Source of the DNA: Seohaeicola saemankumensis
GTDB lineage: Bacteria > Pseudomonadota > Alphaproteobacteria > Rhodobacterales > Rhodobacteraceae
Length of the DNA: 64,000 nt
Direction: 5' to 3'
Assembly: GCF_021021435.1 (NCBI RefSeq)
Contig: NZ_JAINWI010000003.1
Coordinates: 186,001-250,000, forward strand
The translations under genes and the position numbers were made by a program. The notes below the pieces were generated by a model. The model was not told the DNA's origin and searched no databases. It saw only the letters and a program-made list of their open reading frames with translations. This document shows, one piece after another, positions 19,467 through 28,370 of this stretch; position 1 is the first letter of the stretch; every line of letters starts with the position of its first letter.

Positions 19467-20765
19467 TCAGCTATCGGGCTTAGTCTTACCTGCACCCTTG
19501 CGCAAGGTCGTCTGCGCGCTTGTCCCTGTATCCGGGCGGGTTTCATCGGCCGTTGGCACGAGACCGTAGCGGGCCACCAGCCGCCAGACATGCGCGGGCA
19601 CCATGTTCTTGATGCGCGCAGGATGGGCGCGGCGCAGGTGCAGCACGGTCTCGATCGCCTTCATCTCGACCCGCGTGCGGGCAAATTCCAGACCGCGCGG
19701 CCCGATGCGCGGTTGCAGGAAAGACACGATAGGGCGCAGCCAGTCGGGCATGCGACGCAGAGGCATACCACCGGCCGCGCGTTCGGTATTGGCCATGAAG
19801 CCGCGCACGGCGCTGTCGCGTTTGCCTTTGTCGGTCAGCGGTGAGGTTTTCAACTGGCCCCCCAGAAGTGCCAGCATCTCGTCGCCGCGCGGGTTGCGGC
19901 TGATGATCCATTGATCGCCATCGCCGCCCATATAGCCCACCGTGATATCGGCCAGACGGTTCGTGTAATCCACGCATGTCTTGCAGGTCATGGGAAAGAA
20001 ATCGGCAGGCAGTTGCGAGATCGGCAATTGCAGGAAAGGGATCATCCGCGCCTTGCGCCCGTCGTCGAAGCGCAACTCGACCTTGAAGTCGGCGCGGAAC
20101 TCCAGATAGCTGATCGCGTCCGGCGTATCGTCGAGCAGGTTCAGAAATGTATGGAAATTCTCGGTCGTTGTATTGTCTGAGCAGGGCGTGCCGATGACGA
20201 ACAGACGCTCGAACCCCAGTTCGGCCTCCAGCGCGCGCAGGGCATAGATCTGGCAGGGAATGCCGATAATCGCCAGACGCTTGTATCCGGCGGCGCGGGC
20301 AGGTTCCAGCAGGGCCAGCAGCGGCGCATAACCCATCCGCATGCCACGACATCGCGTCAGCGCATCGGGATCGGTCACGATCACCGGCAGCGGTTTCCAG
20401 CGGTCGGCAGGGTCGGGGGCCACGGTCAGCACGGCTTCGACGGCCCCACAGCGCAGCAATTCGGCCGCCAGCGACGTTGTGATCCCTGTCCATTGCGCGC
20501 CTGTTGCGGGCGGGTCCAATCGGGCACGTTGCATTTGCGAATAGGGACCGAAAAAGCCTTCCTCGCCGCGCTGCGGGTCAGCGACGCGGCCATGTGCGGC
20601 TGCCTCAAGCGCTGGATAATCGGGTTGGATGAACTGGCACGCCTGCCCGCAGGCGCGCCCGTCGCCCATGCGCGAGATACCGCAATCGGTGCACAGGCCA
20701 GGGCGGGCCGACCCTGTAAGAACGGGGGCGTTCAGGCCTTGGGTGACGGGTGTTTCTTGGGTCAT
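19467..20765 (-). CDS. F420 hydrogenase/dehydrogenase beta-subunit family flavo-iron-sulfur protein (BciB/FrhB-like)
   Basis: A 432-aa cytoplasmic protein of the coenzyme F420 hydrogenase/dehydrogenase beta family. N-terminal cysteines C25, C28, C39 and C43 (CTDCG...ACGQAC) and a later CKTCVDY pair are fit to bind iron-sulfur clusters; GIPCQIYALRALE and TVGYMGGDGDQW are family signatures. In phototrophs the ferredoxin-dependent 8-vinyl reductase BciB of (bacterio)chlorophyll synthesis belongs here, and so do FAD-linked F420 reductases of other organisms. An alphaproteobacterium does not use F420, so the BciB-like role or an uncharacterised oxidoreductase is more likely. No photosynthesis gene lies in the window. 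Starts 31 bp after fur. Confidence 0.8.
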   Translation of the reverse strand: MTQETPVTQGLNAPVLTGSARPGLCTDCGISRMGDGRACGQACQFIQPDYPALEAAAHGRVADPQRGEEGFFGPYSQMQRARLDPPATGAQWTGITTSLAAELLRCGAVEAVLTVAPDPADRWKPLPVIVTDPDALTRCRGMRMGYAPLLALLEPARAAGYKRLAIIGIPCQIYALRALEAELGFERLFVIGTPCSDNTTTENFHTFLNLLDDTPDAISYLEFRADFKVELRFDDGRKARMIPFLQLPISQLPADFFPMTCKTCVDYTNRLADITVGYMGGDGDQWIISRNPRGDEMLALLGGQLKTSPLTDKGKRDSAVRGFMANTERAAGGMPLRRMPDWLRPIVSFLQPRIGPRGLEFARTRVEMKAIETVLHLRRAHPARIKNMVPAHVWRLVARYGLVPTADETRPDTGTSAQTTLRKGAGKTKPDS

Positions 20766-20796
20766 GGCCCAGACCTAGCGCAGCTTCCTGTCGCCG

Positions 20797-21222
20797 TCAG
20801 GTGTTTTCTGGTCCGCGTTTGTAAGGGACCCCGTAAAGTTCCAGCTTGTGACCCTTGAGGGTATAACCAAGCCTGCGCGCGATCTTTTCCTGCAACGCCT
20901 CGATCTCGGGATCGCAGAACTCGATCACCTCGCCGGTCTGCATATCGATCAGGTGGTCGTGATGTTCGCGTGCGCCGTCCTCGTAGCGCGCGCGACCGTC
21001 GCCGAATTCCAGCTTGTCCAGAATGCCCGCCTCTTCGAACAGTTTGACCGTGCGATAGATCGTGGCAATCGAAATCCGCGGATCAATGGCTGAAGCGCGG
21101 GCATAAAGCTCTTCGACATCGGGATGGTCGTCGGAACCTTCCAGCACTGTCGCAATTGTGCGGCGCTGCTCGGTCATTCGCAGGCCCTTAGCCTCGCAAC
21201 GAGAGATGATCGTATCGGCCAT
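20797..21222 (-). CDS. fur: Fur-family metalloregulator (Fur/Mur type)
   Basis: A 141-aa Fur-family repressor. Winged helix: RMTEQRRTIATVLEGSDDHPDVEELY, then ISIATIYRTVKLFEEAGI. The dimerisation/metal domain has REHHDHLIDMQTGEVIEF. In E. coli Fur the position after HLIC carries a CxxC structural zinc pair; here it reads DMQT, as in alphaproteobacterial Mur/Fur proteins that mainly sense manganese or modulate iron. The ATG at 21222 gives the family length; the open frame continues 72 codons upstream without similarity. Divergent from the DEAD-box helicase across a 349-bp gap. Confidence 0.92.
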   Translation of the reverse strand: MADTIISRCEAKGLRMTEQRRTIATVLEGSDDHPDVEELYARASAIDPRISIATIYRTVKLFEEAGILDKLEFGDGRARYEDGAREHHDHLIDMQTGEVIEFCDPEIEALQEKIARRLGYTLKGHKLELYGVPYKRGPENT

Positions 21223-21571
21223 GTGCCTGTCCCGGTCGTGATCCTGTCGGGCAGGGTTTAACGGCAGCGAGGCCGCAGTGCCACCCTGATTTGCTATGGC
21301 GGGTTGACTTATGGTGCAGGAAGGACGATGTAGCGTCCAACGCAAGGCCCTCTGCCGCGTGAGCAGATGAAGCAAGACCCGTGTATCCGCTGGATGCGAA
21401 GGGCGAAACAGGGCAGCGGATGTTTTTCCCAAAATCACGCGTGGGGATCAGCGCTATGGCGGCTGATCGGGCGTGTTGTCCGTCGGTTATGTCCATTGTG
21501 CAACCACGGGCGTTCCGCGACGGGACGCGCAACATCGGTATGATGGATCATCCATCATACCCGTGAAGGAT
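21223..21571. other. Intergenic region between fur and the DEAD-box helicase
   Basis: The only stretch over 300 bp without an assigned gene. It should hold the divergent promoters. I see a possible -35 TTGACT at 21305 without a convincing -10, the long palindrome at 21537-21561, and no RNA gene. Frames that cross it are extensions of fur and the helicase without family similarity. Confidence 0.6.
21537..21561. promoter_or_regulatory. 25-bp palindrome with embedded mini-ORF before the helicase
   Basis: Arms GGTATGATGGAT (21537-21548) and ATCCATCATACC (21550-21561) are perfect complements around one central base. It ends 10 bp before the helicase ATG, next to the GAAGGA ribosome-binding site. 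A mini-ORF MMDHPSYP runs from ATG 21540 to a TGA at 21564-21566. It could be an operator or an RNA hairpin controlling translation. Confidence 0.6.
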
Positions 21572-22888
21572 ATGACTTTGAACGAATTTGAAATGATGGG
21601 CCTGCCCACCGTGTTGGTGAAGCGTCTGGCCGAAACCGGAATCTCGGAACCCACCCCGATCCAGAGCCGTGCAATCCCGCATGCGCTGGACGGCAAGGAC
21701 GTGATGGGGCTGGCGCAGACCGGCACCGGCAAGACGGCGGCCTTCGGTCTGCCGCTGGTCGCCCAACTGATGGCGGATCCCAAGCGCCCGATGGAAAAGC
21801 ATGTGCATAGCCTGATCCTTGCGCCGACGCGCGAACTGGCCAAGCAGATCGCCGATACGTTGACAGGTTTTGTCAAAGGCACGCCGATGAAGGTGAACCT
21901 TGTGGTCGGCGGTCAGTCGATCTCGGCGCAGGCCGGGCGTCTGATCCGTGGAACGGATATTCTGGTGGCGACACCGGGCCGTCTGCTCGATCTGCTGGAT
22001 CGCCGCGCCGTGCGTCTGGACGCCACGCGCTTTCTGGTGCTGGACGAGGCAGACCAGATGCTTGATCTGGGCTTTATCCACGCGCTGCGGAAAATTGCGG
22101 GCCTGCTGCCCGCGCAGCGCCAAACCATGTTGTTCTCGGCCACGATGAACAAGCAGATGGGCGAGATCGCTGCCGCCTACCTGAACAACCCTGTCCGGGT
22201 CGAGGTCAGCCCCGCAGGAAAAGTGGCCGACAAGGTCACGCAGCTTGTCCATTTCATTGCGAAATCGGAAAAGACCAACCTGCTGATCGAACTGCTGGAC
22301 AAGCACCGCGATGAATTGGCGCTGGTCTTTGGTCGCACGAAACACGGCTGCGAAAAGCTGATGAAGACGCTGGAAAAAGCGGGCTTTGCAGCAGGCTCCA
22401 TCCACGGCAACAAAAGCCAGGGTCAGCGCGACCGCGCGATCGAGGCGTTCAAGGCGGGCAAGATCCGCGTGCTGGTCGCCACCGATGTGGCGGCGCGTGG
22501 TCTGGATATTCCGGATGTGAAGCATGTCTATAACTACGAACTGCCCAATGTGCCGGAAAACTATGTCCACCGGATCGGCCGGACTGCGCGGGCGGGCAAG
22601 GATGGCGCGGCGATTGCATTCTGTGCGCCCGACGAGATGGGTGAACTGAAGGACATCCAGAAGGTGATGAAAATCTCGATCCCCGTTGCCTCGGGTCGTC
22701 CGTGGGAGCCGATGGATGCGCCTTCTGCGCCAAAATCCGGTGGTGGCCGCGGTCGCGGTGGCAACAAGGGTGGCGGTCCGCGTGGCGGTGGCGGTTTTGC
22801 TGGCGGCGCAAAGCCCGGCACGACCCAGCCGCGTCGCCGGCGTCGGCCCGGCGGTGGCAAGCCCAACACAAGCAGTCAGGCTGCATAA
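21572..22888 (+). CDS. DEAD-box ATP-dependent RNA helicase
   Basis: A 438-aa DEAD-box helicase (RhlE-like). In order: Q motif (EPTPIQSRAIP), Walker A AQTGTGKTAAF, PTRELA, GG, TPGRLLD, DEAD (LDEADQMLDLGF), SAT, then the second RecA lobe ending with HRIGRTARAG. The tail from about residue 395 is rich in Gly/Arg (RGG-like) and basic, expected to bind RNA. Such helicases act in ribosome assembly, RNA decay and cold adaptation. The start at 21572 begins MTLNEFEMMG; the frame is open upstream, and the ribosome-binding site GAAGGA is unusually close (3-4 bases), so a GTG at 21563 or ATG 21587 cannot be excluded. Confidence 0.93.
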   Translation: MTLNEFEMMGLPTVLVKRLAETGISEPTPIQSRAIPHALDGKDVMGLAQTGTGKTAAFGLPLVAQLMADPKRPMEKHVHSLILAPTRELAKQIADTLTGFVKGTPMKVNLVVGGQSISAQAGRLIRGTDILVATPGRLLDLLDRRAVRLDATRFLVLDEADQMLDLGFIHALRKIAGLLPAQRQTMLFSATMNKQMGEIAAAYLNNPVRVEVSPAGKVADKVTQLVHFIAKSEKTNLLIELLDKHRDELALVFGRTKHGCEKLMKTLEKAGFAAGSIHGNKSQGQRDRAIEAFKAGKIRVLVATDVAARGLDIPDVKHVYNYELPNVPENYVHRIGRTARAGKDGAAIAFCAPDEMGELKDIQKVMKISIPVASGRPWEPMDAPSAPKSGGGRGRGGNKGGGPRGGGGFAGGAKPGTTQPRRRRRPGGGKPNTSSQAA

Positions 22889-22906
22889 GATCTGTGAAAA
22901 GACGGG

Positions 22907-22932
22907 AAAGGCACTCTGCGGAGTGCCTTTTT
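22907..22932. terminator. Bidirectional intrinsic terminator
   Basis: A perfect 10-bp stem AAAGGCACTC / GAGTGCCTTT with a TGCG loop and a TTTTT tail. It ends the helicase gene and, through the A-run on the other strand, the converging EEP gene, whose stop it touches. Confidence 0.9.
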
Positions 22933-23678
22933 CATGTCTCCTGCGTGACGAAGCGCAGGTTGTCTGCGCCGGATCGACCCAGATCGGCCCAGACGGGCAG
23001 GTGGTCCGAGGCAACCCGCGCGGGATGCCCGATATAGGCACCTTGTTCCAGCATCTGCAAATCCTCCGACAGCGCGAAGCGGTCCAGCTTGGCGACGGGA
23101 CGGGCGGCGGGAAAGCTGGGCAGGCCCGGCATGAAGCGTAGCCCCTGCGCTATCGTATCCAGCGGCATGACCGATTTCCATTCGTTGAAATCGCCCGCAA
23201 TGACCGTGGGCAGATGGGGCAATTCGCGCAAACAGCGCATGACGGCGGCCATTTGTAACAATCGGTAGCGCCGGATAAGCCCCAGATGCAGGCCGATCAC
23301 CCTGAGCGGGCCTATGCCCGTTTCCAGATCGACACGGATCGCGCCGCGCGGCTCCAACCCCGGCAGGTCCAGATGGGCGGTGGCCAGAACACGCAGATGC
23401 GGGCGGATCAGCATGGCATTGCCGTGCCAGCCAAGGGATGCCCCCGGTCTGTGCCCGCCAGTGCCCACAGGCACGATCTGCCAGCCGTCATCCTCGATCA
23501 TGCCATGCGGCAAGGCAGCCGGTCGGGGGGGCAGACGCTTGTCGGCCTCCTGCAAGACAACCAGATCGGCGCGCAGCCCTTCGATCACTTTCAGGCTGCG
23601 ATCCGGCCTGCGCCGCAGGTCAAGGCCCACGCATTTTTGTAGGTTATAGCTTGCAATTCGGATCTGGGATGCGGACAT
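22932..23678 (-). CDS. Endonuclease/exonuclease/phosphatase-family protein
   Basis: A 248-aa protein of the EEP superfamily. Visible catalytic elements are SYNLQKCVG near the N terminus, LQEAD with the metal-binding glutamate, IGLHLGL, the VIAGDFNEW core with D and N, and the C-terminal SDHLPVWADL with the catalytic histidine. No signal peptide is seen, so a cytoplasmic enzyme is likely. Substrates in this superfamily range from DNA to phospholipids and are not assignable here. Divergent from the gene at 23718 over 39 bp. Confidence 0.88.
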   Translation of the reverse strand: MSASQIRIASYNLQKCVGLDLRRRPDRSLKVIEGLRADLVVLQEADKRLPPRPAALPHGMIEDDGWQIVPVGTGGHRPGASLGWHGNAMLIRPHLRVLATAHLDLPGLEPRGAIRVDLETGIGPLRVIGLHLGLIRRYRLLQMAAVMRCLRELPHLPTVIAGDFNEWKSVMPLDTIAQGLRFMPGLPSFPAARPVAKLDRFALSEDLQMLEQGAYIGHPARVASDHLPVWADLGRSGADNLRFVTQET

Positions 23679-23717
23679 GAAAAGGGTATAACGTTCCTAT
23701 GAGGGAGGGTCACGATT

Positions 23718-24371
23718 GTGTTTGCAGATCAGACATGGTTGGCCCGTATCGTCTGGGTTTTGTTGGCCCTGTTCATGCTGGATGCCCTGTTCCAGCGCAA
23801 CTGGCCATTGGCCTTTGTAGCGCTGGCCACGCTATTGTTATCGCTGACACCCGTTTTTGCAGCCCGGTGGGCGCAGATCATCGTGCCGCCGTCCTTCATC
23901 GCCGCCATTGTCGTGTTCGTCGGCGGCACGCTGTTTCTGGGCGAGGTGTTCGATTTCTACAACCGCTTCTGGTGGTGGGATCTGGTCATGCATGGCGGCA
24001 GCGCCATCGGCTTCGGCCTGATCGGTTTCGTGCTGGTCTTCATGATGTTCCAGGGCGACCGCTATGCCGCCCCGCCCATAGCCGTGGGTTTCTTCGCTTT
24101 CTGCTTCGCACTGGCCATCGGCGCCATCTGGGAGATTTTCGAATTCGGCATGGATCAGGTCTTCGGGCTGAACATGCAGAAATCGGGTCTGATGGACACG
24201 ATGTGGGATCTGATCATGGACTTTCTAGGGGCCCTGATCGGGGCCGGTTCGGGGTATTTCTACCTGAAAGGCCGTGCCAAAGGCGGGCTAGCGGGGGTGA
24301 TCGACGATTTCGTGCGGCGCAATCCGCGCTTCTTCCGTCGCCTGCGCGAGCGGGACAGCAAGAGGCACTGA
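23718..24371 (+). CDS. Multi-pass membrane protein of unknown function (YjdF/DUF2238-like)
   Basis: A 217-aa integral membrane protein with about six hydrophobic helices. Charged/aromatic motifs lie between helices: YNRFWWWDLVMHGGSAIGFG (~residues 82-101) and IWEIFEFGMDQVFG (~140-153), followed by DTMWDLIMDFLGALIG. The pattern of DLxMH and WEIxEF plus D-x2-MD-L-G resembles the YjdF/DUF2238 family, whose function is unknown. The GTG start at 23718 has a GGGAGG 11 bases upstream. The C terminus is strongly basic. Followed by a DMT transporter gene on the same strand after 51 bp. Confidence 0.72.
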   Translation: MFADQTWLARIVWVLLALFMLDALFQRNWPLAFVALATLLLSLTPVFAARWAQIIVPPSFIAAIVVFVGGTLFLGEVFDFYNRFWWWDLVMHGGSAIGFGLIGFVLVFMMFQGDRYAAPPIAVGFFAFCFALAIGAIWEIFEFGMDQVFGLNMQKSGLMDTMWDLIMDFLGALIGAGSGYFYLKGRAKGGLAGVIDDFVRRNPRFFRRLRERDSKRH

Positions 24372-24422
24372 ACCCCTTGTAACGGCTTGACCATCTGCTG
24401 GAAATCCCGTCCACTTCTCCGC

Positions 24423-25313
24423 ATGGATCGCAGGGACAGGATAGACGCCATCGGGGCGGTGGCGCTGATCGGCTTTGCCGCGGCCATGGCCTTCAATCAG
24501 GTGGTGATCAAGCTGGGCAATGGCGGGTTCCAACCCGTTTTCATGGCCGCTTTGCGGTCTTTCGGGGCATTGCTGGTCTTGCTGCTCTGGATGCGTCTGC
24601 GCGGTGTGCGTCTGGACTTGAGCCGCGACACGATCCTTCCCGGACTGGCCCTTGGCGCCTTGTTCGCGGCTGAATTCCTGTGTCTCTTCTGGGCGCTGGA
24701 TCACACGACGGTCGCGCGGGCCTCGATCCTGCTGTATTCCATGCCGGTCATTCTGACGATCTCGGCGCATTTCCTGCTGCCGGGTGAGGGGCTGACGCGC
24801 CGCCGCTCTTTGGGTCTGGTGCTGGCAATGGCAGGCGTGGCGCTTGTGCTGGCGCAGCGCAGCAGCGGCGAGGCATCAATCCAGGGCGATCTGGCTGCAT
24901 TGGGTGCGGCCTTCGGCTGGACCGGTATCGCGCTGGTGGTGCGTCTGACCCCCGCCCAGCGGCTTGCCCCCGAGATGCAGCTTTTCTGGCAGTTGAGCGT
25001 CAGTGCCGTTCTTCTGATGATCGCGGCGCCGTTTTTCGGCCCCTTGCTGCGCGATCCGGATGTCGCGCATTTTCTGGGGCTGGCCTATCAGATCGTGGCC
25101 GTCGCCAGTTTCGGTTTCCTGTTCTGGTTCTTCCTGCTCAAGCTTTATCCCGCGTCGGGCGTGGCCAGCTTTTCCTTTCTGACGCCGGTTCTGGCGGTCG
25201 GATTCGGCTGGTTGATCCTGAACGAGGAGATCGGAGCCGGAGTCCTGATCGGACTTGTGCTCGTGGCCGTCGGGATCGTGCTGATCAACCGCCGCCCGCG
25301 CGTTCCTGCCTGA
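24423..25313 (+). CDS. DMT-superfamily (EamA) permease
   Basis: A 296-aa transporter with two EamA units and about ten transmembrane helices. The N-half includes NQVVIKLGNGGFQPVFMAALR and the WALDHTTVARASILLYSMPVI pair of helices; the C-half has FWFFLLKLYPASGVASFSFLTPVLAVGFG. The start at 24423 gives a short cytoplasmic N terminus (MDRRDRIDAIG); a TTG in frame 12 codons upstream is unlikely. Export of amino acids or metabolites is the general role; the substrate is unknown. It converges with selO, whose stop is 14 bp away. Confidence 0.88.
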   Translation: MDRRDRIDAIGAVALIGFAAAMAFNQVVIKLGNGGFQPVFMAALRSFGALLVLLLWMRLRGVRLDLSRDTILPGLALGALFAAEFLCLFWALDHTTVARASILLYSMPVILTISAHFLLPGEGLTRRRSLGLVLAMAGVALVLAQRSSGEASIQGDLAALGAAFGWTGIALVVRLTPAQRLAPEMQLFWQLSVSAVLLMIAAPFFGPLLRDPDVAHFLGLAYQIVAVASFGFLFWFFLLKLYPASGVASFSFLTPVLAVGFGWLILNEEIGAGVLIGLVLVAVGIVLINRRPRVPA

Positions 25314-25327
25314 TCCGGCACCCCGCC

Positions 25328-26755
25328 TCAGGTGCCGCAAAAAGTCTGCGCGACAACTTCATGCGACAGGGGCGGTTGCGCCAGATCTGCGGCGTCGGGC
25401 TGATCGGTGAAAGGGTCGGACAGCACGCGCAACAACCGCTCGAACGGGGCCATGTCGCCACCAACCGCCGCTTTGATCATTTCCTCGACCCTGTGGTTGC
25501 GCGGGATATAGGCGGGGTTTGTGGCCAGCATCAGGGCTTGCGCCGCGTCTTCGCTGGCAAGCCGCGCCTGCCAGCGCGCATGCCATGCGTCATAGGCCTC
25601 GCGGTCGGTGAACTGGTCACGCGCATTGCCATGCGACAGCGCGCGGAAAGTGTTGGTAAAATCGGCCTGACCCGCGTGCATCAAGGCCAGAAGGTCGTCG
25701 ATCAGTGCCGCGTCACCGTCTTTGGCATCAGACAGGCCCAGCTTGGCACGAAACGCGGCCACACGCTCGGCTTCGATCTGCGCGGGCATGGCATGGACCG
25801 CGTGTGTGAACTTGGCAATGGCGCTGTCCGTATCCGGCATCAGCGGCACCAACGCCGTGGCAAGCTGCGCCATGTTCCATACGATCACATTGGCCTGATT
25901 GTCATAGGCATAGCGTCCGTGCGCGTCGATCGAACTGTAGACGGTCACCGGATGGTAGATGTCCATATAGGCAGCAGGGCCGTAATCTATGGTTTCGCCA
26001 GACAGGGTTGTGTTGTCGGTATTCATCACGCCGTGGATGAAGCCCAGCGACAGCCATTTTGCCACAAGCCGCGCCTGCGCCGCGATCACCATTTCCAGCA
26101 ATTCCGCAGGTGTTTGCGCCTGCGGATAATGCCGTGCGCGCGTATGAACATACAGCGCCTGCAAGCCGTCGACATCGCGGCGGGCTGCAAAATACTGGAA
26201 GGTGCCAACGCGGATATGGCTGGCGGCCACACGGGTCAGCACCGCACCGGGCAAGGGGGTTTCGCGGTAGACGGTCTCGCCCGTCAGCACGGCGGCCAAC
26301 GCGCGGGTCGTGGGTACGCCTAGCTTGTGCATCGCCTCGGACAGCAGATATTCGCGCAGCACTGGCCCCAGCCATGCGCGCCCGTCACCCATGCGGCTAT
26401 AGGGCGTCTGCCCCGAACCCTTGAGCTGGATATCGCGCCGCCGGCCTTGGCCGTCCACAACCTCGCCCAGCAGCAGCGCGCGCCCGTCGCCCAACTGGGG
26501 CGAGAAGCCGCCGAATTGGTGCCCCGCATAGACCTGCGCCAAGGGAGCCGCACCGTCGGGCACCGCATTGCCCGCAAAGACGGCAGCCATCTCTTCTGGT
26601 GCTCCTGTGGCAATCCCAAGATCGCGCGCCAGCGCCTCGTTGAAGGCGATCAGGCGCGGCTGGCTGACGGGTTGCGCTACCTGCCGCGTGTAAAAGCGCG
26701 GCGGCAGGGCGGCATAGCTGTTATCGAAGGGAATTTGTAGGGTCATGGCTACCAT
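25328..26755 (-). CDS. selO: Protein adenylyltransferase SelO (YdiU family)
   Basis: A 475-aa pseudokinase-fold protein that transfers AMP to hydroxyl side chains of target proteins. The family's N-terminal [37 protein letters not shown], and the [20 protein letters not shown] catalytic segment are present, as is [15 protein letters not shown] near the C terminus. The protein ends QTFCGT, leaving a single cysteine two residues from the end at the place where eukaryotic SelO has a CxxU motif. ATGs at 26755 and 26746 are both possible. The gene is followed by nothing on its strand; the GNAT gene upstream ends 21 bp before. Confidence 0.93.
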   Translation of the reverse strand: MVAMTLQIPFDNSYAALPPRFYTRQVAQPVSQPRLIAFNEALARDLGIATGAPEEMAAVFAGNAVPDGAAPLAQVYAGHQFGGFSPQLGDGRALLLGEVVDGQGRRRDIQLKGSGQTPYSRMGDGRAWLGPVLREYLLSEAMHKLGVPTTRALAAVLTGETVYRETPLPGAVLTRVAASHIRVGTFQYFAARRDVDGLQALYVHTRARHYPQAQTPAELLEMVIAAQARLVAKWLSLGFIHGVMNTDNTTLSGETIDYGPAAYMDIYHPVTVYSSIDAHGRYAYDNQANVIVWNMAQLATALVPLMPDTDSAIAKFTHAVHAMPAQIEAERVAAFRAKLGLSDAKDGDAALIDDLLALMHAGQADFTNTFRALSHGNARDQFTDREAYDAWHARWQARLASEDAAQALMLATNPAYIPRNHRVEEMIKAAVGGDMAPFERLLRVLSDPFTDQPDAADLAQPPLSHEVVAQTFCGT

Positions 26756-26776
26756 ATAGGGGCTGGGCGGGCGTAT

Positions 26777-27223
26777 TTACAGCACGCGGGACATGAACAT
26801 CGTATGATCGCGGGGACTGAACCGTGCACGCGTATAGAATTTCTGCGCGCGCATATCGTCCCGGGCGACTTCCAGATGCAAGGCGCGCACGCCGCTTGCA
26901 CCCAAAGCCTTGGCAATGCCGTTCAATGCCTCGAACCCCATGCCGCGCCCGCGCACGGCCGAGCGCACATAGATTTCATCGACGATACCGTCCAGCCCGC
27001 CATATTCGACCGACCAACCGAAGGATATCACGACATATCCCACAGGCGCACGGCGCGGTCCGACCAGCCAGATCGCCCCATGGGGCGAGCCGTTCAGCAA
27101 AGGCTTGACCGCCGCCATATGATGCGCGGTGTCCGTGTCATAGCCCATCTCGCCATGAAAGGCGGCGACCAGCGGCAGCAGGCTGTCGGTGTCTTCAGGT
27201 GTCGCCAGATGCAGCAGGCTCAT
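26777..27223 (-). CDS. GNAT-family N-acetyltransferase
   Basis: A 148-aa GCN5-related acetyltransferase. The acetyl-CoA-binding motif A is DEIYVRSAVRGRGMGFEAL (R-x2-G-x-G-like), followed by GVRALHLEVARDDMRAQKFYTRARF with the conserved tyrosine. Substrate is unknown. Its ATG overlaps the stop of the nucleoside hydrolase gene by 4 bases, so the two are translated as a unit, with selO next. Confidence 0.85.
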   Translation of the reverse strand: MSLLHLATPEDTDSLLPLVAAFHGEMGYDTDTAHHMAAVKPLLNGSPHGAIWLVGPRRAPVGYVVISFGWSVEYGGLDGIVDEIYVRSAVRGRGMGFEALNGIAKALGASGVRALHLEVARDDMRAQKFYTRARFSPRDHTMFMSRVL

Positions 27224-28161
27224 AACCGCGCCAGCCTGTCTGTCAGCAGGGCAAAAAATCCGTCTGCATCAATATCGCCCATGAACATCGCATTGGGCGC
27301 GCGCCCCGACACGCCCCACCAATCCGCCACCGTCATGCCCATTGTCAGCTCGGACTGGGTCTCGATCTCGACATTCACATGGCGGCCTTTGAACAGATCC
27401 GGCCGGACCAGATAGGCGGTGACGCAGGGATCATGCAGCGGCGCCCCTTCCGAGCCGTACTTCTCCTTGTCGAAACGCTCGAAGAACTCGGTCATCTGGG
27501 CCACGGCGATACCAACATGGCTGCCGATGGCGCGGAAACGGTTGTTGCGCTCGGCTGTCACCAGCGCCTTGTGGGTCACATCCAGCGGCATGACGACCAA
27601 GGGCACTCCCGCGCGGAACACGATGCGCGCGGCTTGCGGGTCGACATAGATATTGAACTCGGCGGCGGGGGTAATGTTGCCGACCTGAAAATAGGCCCCG
27701 CCCATCAGTACGAGCTTGCGGATGCGCGGGATGATGTCGGGGGCTTTCTCGATCGCCATGGCGATATTGGTCAGCGGCCCCAGTGGGCAGAGCGTGACGC
27801 TGCCTTCAGGTTCGGCGCGCAGCGTGTCGATGATGAAATCGACGCCGTGCTGGTCTTGAAGCGGCATGTCAGGTTCCGGCAGCACCGGACCGTCCAGCCC
27901 GCTTTTTCCGTGCACATGTTCTGCCGTGACCAGATCGCGGCCCAAGGGCCGGTCGCAGCCTGCAAAGACGCGGATATCGCGGCGTCCTGCCAGTTCACAC
28001 ACCATCCGCGCGTTGCGCTGTGTCAGCGCCAAAGGCACATTGCCTGCAACGGCGGTGATCCCCAGAACCTCGATCTCGTCCGGCGAGGCCAGCGCAAGCA
28101 GGATCGCCACGGCGTCATCCTGCCCCGGATCGGTGTCGATGATGATTTTCTGCGCTGGCAT
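27220..28161 (-). CDS. Ribonucleoside hydrolase (IunH family)
   Basis: A 313-aa nucleoside hydrolase that cleaves the N-glycosidic bond of nucleosides to ribose and base. The N-terminal calcium-binding DTDPGQDDAVA (residues ~9-19), the MGGAYFQVGNITPAAEFNIYVDPQAA segment and VDPHD-like LHDPCVTAYLV with the active-site region are as in the family. Base preference (purine, pyrimidine or both) is not decidable. An AGGGA ribosome-binding site precedes the ATG by 8 bases. Coupled to the GNAT gene by ATGA. Confidence 0.92.
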   Translation of the reverse strand: MPAQKIIIDTDPGQDDAVAILLALASPDEIEVLGITAVAGNVPLALTQRNARMVCELAGRRDIRVFAGCDRPLGRDLVTAEHVHGKSGLDGPVLPEPDMPLQDQHGVDFIIDTLRAEPEGSVTLCPLGPLTNIAMAIEKAPDIIPRIRKLVLMGGAYFQVGNITPAAEFNIYVDPQAARIVFRAGVPLVVMPLDVTHKALVTAERNNRFRAIGSHVGIAVAQMTEFFERFDKEKYGSEGAPLHDPCVTAYLVRPDLFKGRHVNVEIETQSELTMGMTVADWWGVSGRAPNAMFMGDIDADGFFALLTDRLARL

Positions 28162-28370
28162 GGAATGTCCCTGATCAGGCGGCGGGCGCTGTCTTGGATC
28201 AGGATGATCCGGCCCGGCAGCACGCGCTCTGTTATGTGGTCTTTATGGGATTAATTCGTCCCACCTTCAACGGGGCCGCGCGGTGATCCGCCTGTATTCA
28301 GCGAAACTCTGCCTTGCTTTTGCAGCGACACGCCCGGCCATATCCGCCGCATGCGCGGGCAGGGGCCAAG

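Noticed and set aside
25316-25337. Stem CGGCACC / GGTGCCG between a DMT permease gene and selO as terminator
   Set aside because: No T-run on either side and it overlaps the selO stop; too weak to call.
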